Below, piece after piece: positions 23,158 through 25,136 of a stretch of DNA of 25,136 nucleotides. The notes beneath the pieces were generated by a model, which did not search any database, was not told the DNA's origin, and worked only from the letters and a program-made list of their open reading frames with translations. The stretch is from CAJWPI01 sp964571215 (GTDB taxonomy: Bacteria; Pseudomonadota; Gammaproteobacteria; Magnimaribacterales; Magnimaribacteraceae): the NCBI GenBank assembly GCA_964571215.1, contig CAZMZZ010000021.1, positions 1-25,136 on the forward strand. Direction: 5' to 3'. The number at the start of each line of letters is the position of its first letter. The first letter of the stretch is position 1. The translations under genes were made by a program, and so were the position numbers.

Positions 23158-23760
23158 TTAGGGAGAAAGCAAAGATTTTGTCCATTTATGGGAATCAAGC
23201 TGATATAGCTTCCTTTTATGTAATCTATTAGATTGGTTCTCCCAAAATTCTATTCTAAAAGGCCTAACAAGATACCCTCCCCACCTTTCAGGCCTCTTTA
23301 TTTTTGCTTCTTTATTTTCTTCTTTAAATCTTTCAGAATTCTGGACTAACTGTTCGTAGGTCTTTATTTCACTACTTTGATTAGAAATTATTGCGGATAT
23401 TTGAGAGCCTAAAGGTCTTGACTCAAAATATTCATCAGACTCTGAATCTGAAACTTTACTACATCTCCCTTCTATTCTTATTTGTTTATCTGTAGATGGC
23501 CACCAAAATGTGCAAGAACTAGAATTATTCCCCTCAAGATGGCACCCTTTTTGACTGGAATAATCTGTAAAAAAAACTAAACCTTTATCTGAAAGTGATT
23601 TCATCAGAACCATTCGTGCAGACGGTCTTCCCTCCTTATCAACAGTTGCTAAATTCATAGCATGAGGTAGCGGAGCTCCAGCACTGTCAGCTTCATCTAT
23701 CCAGTTTTTTAATTCAATTAAGGGTTCTTCCGTTAATTTCAGACAATCGTAAAGGTTCAT
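23158..23760 (-). CDS. pdxH: Pyridoxamine 5'-phosphate oxidase
   Basis: FMN-dependent oxidation of pyridoxine or pyridoxamine 5'-phosphate to pyridoxal phosphate. The 200-aa protein shows NLATVDKEGRPSARMVLMK (36-54) for FMN binding, RPLGSQISAIISNQSS (115-130), and the C-terminal PNPOx region RPERWGGYLVRPFRIEFW and NRLHKRKLY (156-186). It is slightly shorter than E. coli PdxH (218 aa) because of a shorter N terminus. It follows the DoxX gene by four bases. Its stop is 42 bases upstream of the thrS leader hairpin. Confidence 0.95.
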   Translation of the reverse strand: MNLYDCLKLTEEPLIELKNWIDEADSAGAPLPHAMNLATVDKEGRPSARMVLMKSLSDKGLVFFTDYSSQKGCHLEGNNSSSCTFWWPSTDKQIRIEGRCSKVSDSESDEYFESRPLGSQISAIISNQSSEIKTYEQLVQNSERFKEENKEAKIKRPERWGGYLVRPFRIEFWENQSNRLHKRKLYQLDSHKWTKSLLSP

Positions 23761-23764
23761 AAAT

Positions 23765-24205
23765 CTATCTTTTTGAGGAAACCCAGTAGTCTAAGCTCAG
23801 ATACTTACCAGCACCAGAAAATAATAAGACTATTAAAAGAATTGAATACGTGACTAATAGCTCTACTCCATTATTCTCATATGACCAACCATTTTCCCAA
23901 TTAACAAAAAAAATTGCCAGAATCATTGGGGTGAGTAAAGGTAAAGTTACCCACCTAACAAAGAGCCCTACTAATAAAAGCAGGGCACCAACTAATTCAG
24001 AAGTAATTAATATCCAAACAACGATATCTGGGAAAGGGATATCTAAAGAACCTAGAAAAGAGGAAAACTGCTCTACTTCTGTTAATTTAGAGTTGCCATG
24101 AATCCAAAAAATATAAGCAAGATATAATCTGATAAAGAAAAGACCAATAAATTCAAACTTTTTCAGTGTTTTTAACTTTTTATCAAAGGTAACTAATAAA
24201 TTCAT
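23765..24205 (-). CDS. DoxX-family membrane protein
   Basis: A 146-aa inner-membrane protein with four hydrophobic segments (about residues 18-36, 60-82, 84-101 and 114-134). The first contains the family-like RLYLAYIFWIHGNSKL, and the second and third are joined by GLFVRW. DoxX proteins are small four-helix proteins linked variously to respiration, oxidative stress and quinone or thiosulfate oxidation; no specific role can be read here. It sits between a FabH-like gene (13-base gap) and pdxH on the same strand. Confidence 0.82.
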   Translation of the reverse strand: MNLLVTFDKKLKTLKKFEFIGLFFIRLYLAYIFWIHGNSKLTEVEQFSSFLGSLDIPFPDIVVWILITSELVGALLLLVGLFVRWVTLPLLTPMILAIFFVNWENGWSYENNGVELLVTYSILLIVLLFSGAGKYLSLDYWVSSKR

Positions 24206-24218
24206 ACTTTTTAACTAG

Positions 24219-25136
24219 TTAAGTTTTTCTTACTATTACACATCCTACAGAATATCCAGCTCCAAAGGAGCAAATAACTCCTATATCTCCTTGGTTCAAA
24301 TCATTTCTGTATTTATGGAAAGCAATTATAGAGCCAGCTGAGCTGGTATTTGCGTATTTATCAAGAACAATGGGCATTTCTAGCTTTGTTGGCTCTCTAC
24401 CTAAAAGTCTCTTTGCTATCAGTTTATTCATCCCTAAATTAGCTTGATGAAGCCATAATCTTTTTAAGTCATCTATTTGTAAACCCTCTTCTTCTAGATG
24501 TTCTTTAACAACAGCAGATACAATGGGAACTACTTCTCTAAAAACTCTTCTTCCTTGTTGTATAAATAATTTATCATCAGAAAACAGGTCTGAATCCTCA
24601 CTTCTATTCAGGAAACCAAAGTTATTTCTAATATTGTTGGAAAATACTGTTTTTAGCTTCGTACCTATTATCTCAAAGTTTCCAGATTTCTGTTCATCAT
24701 CTGATCTTTCAAGAACTGAAGCTGTACAAACGTCTCCGAATATAAAATGCCCATCTCTATCTTTAAAATTTAAATGTGCACTACAAATCTCTGGGTCCAC
24801 TACAAGAACCTTCTTTGCCACTCCAGATAAAATGTCATTAACAGCATTTTGATAAGCAAAAGTTGCTGATGAGCAAGCGACATTCATGTCATAGGCATAA
24901 CCTTCAATTCCTAAAATATTTTGAACCTCTATTGCTACAGCTGGATAAGCTCTTTGTAGATTAGCACAGGCACAAATTATTGCGTCAATATCTTTAACTG
25001 AATTATTAGATCGTTCTAGGGCCTCTCTACATGCTATTGCTGATATTTCAGCCTGTAAAGAAGTTTCTTCGTTACTCCTTTTTTCAATAGATGGCATCAT
25101 TCTGTTTGGGTCTAGTACGCCTTTCTTATCAACTAC
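24219..25136 (-). CDS. FabH-like beta-ketoacyl synthase III, 5' end beyond the window
   Basis: A thiolase-fold condensing enzyme of the KAS III type, which joins an acyl-CoA with malonyl-ACP or a similar partner. The frame stays open through the window edge at 25136, so the N terminus is missing. Counting from the ATG at 25100, the triad is C76 in DMNVACSSATFAY, H218 in WLHQANLGMN and N251 in KYANTSSAG. The protein resembles the roughly 370-aa group of FabH paralogues rather than housekeeping FabH, but this cannot be settled from a partial chain. An internal start at 25100 would omit the family's N-terminal strand and is unlikely to be real. Confidence 0.88.
   Translation of the reverse strand, partial: VVDKKGVLDPNRMMPSIEKRSNEETSLQAEISAIACREALERSNNSVKDIDAIICACANLQRAYPAVAIEVQNILGIEGYAYDMNVACSSATFAYQNAVNDILSGVAKKVLVVDPEICSAHLNFKDRDGHFIFGDVCTASVLERSDDEQKSGNFEIIGTKLKTVFSNNIRNNFGFLNRSEDSDLFSDDKLFIQQGRRVFREVVPIVSAVVKEHLEEEGLQIDDLKRLWLHQANLGMNKLIAKRLLGREPTKLEMPIVLDKYANTSSAGSIIAFHKYRNDLNQGDIGVICSFGAGYSVGCVIVRKT

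Noticed and set aside
24219..25100. A complete 293-aa ketoacyl synthase starting at 25100
   Set aside because: The frame is open to the window edge and the family has about 75 more N-terminal residues, so this is a truncated view of a longer gene.

Overview
The window looks like a piece of an AT-rich, streamlined marine gammaproteobacterial genome, with SAR86-type heterotrophs as my best guess. The reasons are low G+C, very short or overlapping gene junctions, the gammaproteobacterial order thrS-infC-rpmI-rplT-pheS-pheT-ihfA-merR-tRNAPro, a gammaproteobacterial-style queE (CX14CX2C) and a guaBA operon. The lineage call is inference. I see no insertion sequence, phage, CRISPR array or sign of recent transfer.

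Layout, left to right. 1-3100: guaA and guaB (GMP synthesis), read leftwards. 3150-5280: an MFS permease read rightwards, meeting an alpha/beta hydrolase tail to tail. 5340-8394: a leftward operon fumC-phhB-queC-queE, mixing a TCA enzyme, pterin dehydratase and queuosine precursor synthesis. 8487-9299: a class II aldolase-fold protein read rightwards. 9322-15940: an acyl-CoA/ester module. It holds a DsbA-fold isomerase, a type B carboxylesterase lipoprotein and an acyl-CoA carboxyltransferase on the minus strand. An ACAD10/11-like acyl-CoA dehydrogenase runs divergently from the carboxyltransferase, and a PaaI-type thioesterase and an SDR oxidoreductase follow. 15941-16222: the largest non-coding gap, which is full of RNA structure. 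16223-23086: tRNA-Pro(GGG), merR, ihfA, pheT, pheS, rplT, rpmI, infC and thrS, all leftward. 23158-25136: pdxH, a DoxX membrane protein and a 5'-truncated FabH-like ketoacyl synthase, all leftward.

Four observations stand out. (1) The 15941-16222 gap carries a minus-strand extended -10 promoter followed by three long stem-loops. Each stem contains one G-U pair that would be an A-C clash on the other strand, so this is probably an unrecognised structured RNA or leader upstream of the SDR-thioesterase pair. (2) The thrS leader contains a hairpin whose seven-base loop is a copy of a tRNA-Thr(UGU) anticodon loop, a minimal ThrRS autoregulatory operator. (3) PheT is about 114 residues shorter than the E. 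coli protein because the whole N-terminal OB-fold tRNA-binding domain is missing in frame. (4) infC can only reach full length from an AUA start codon placed 5 or 8 bases after a perfect Shine-Dalgarno.

Functionally, the right half is the translation core. The middle block would take esters and acyl-CoAs through hydrolysis, carboxylation, dehydrogenation, reduction and thioester cleavage, although the natural substrates cannot be read from sequence.
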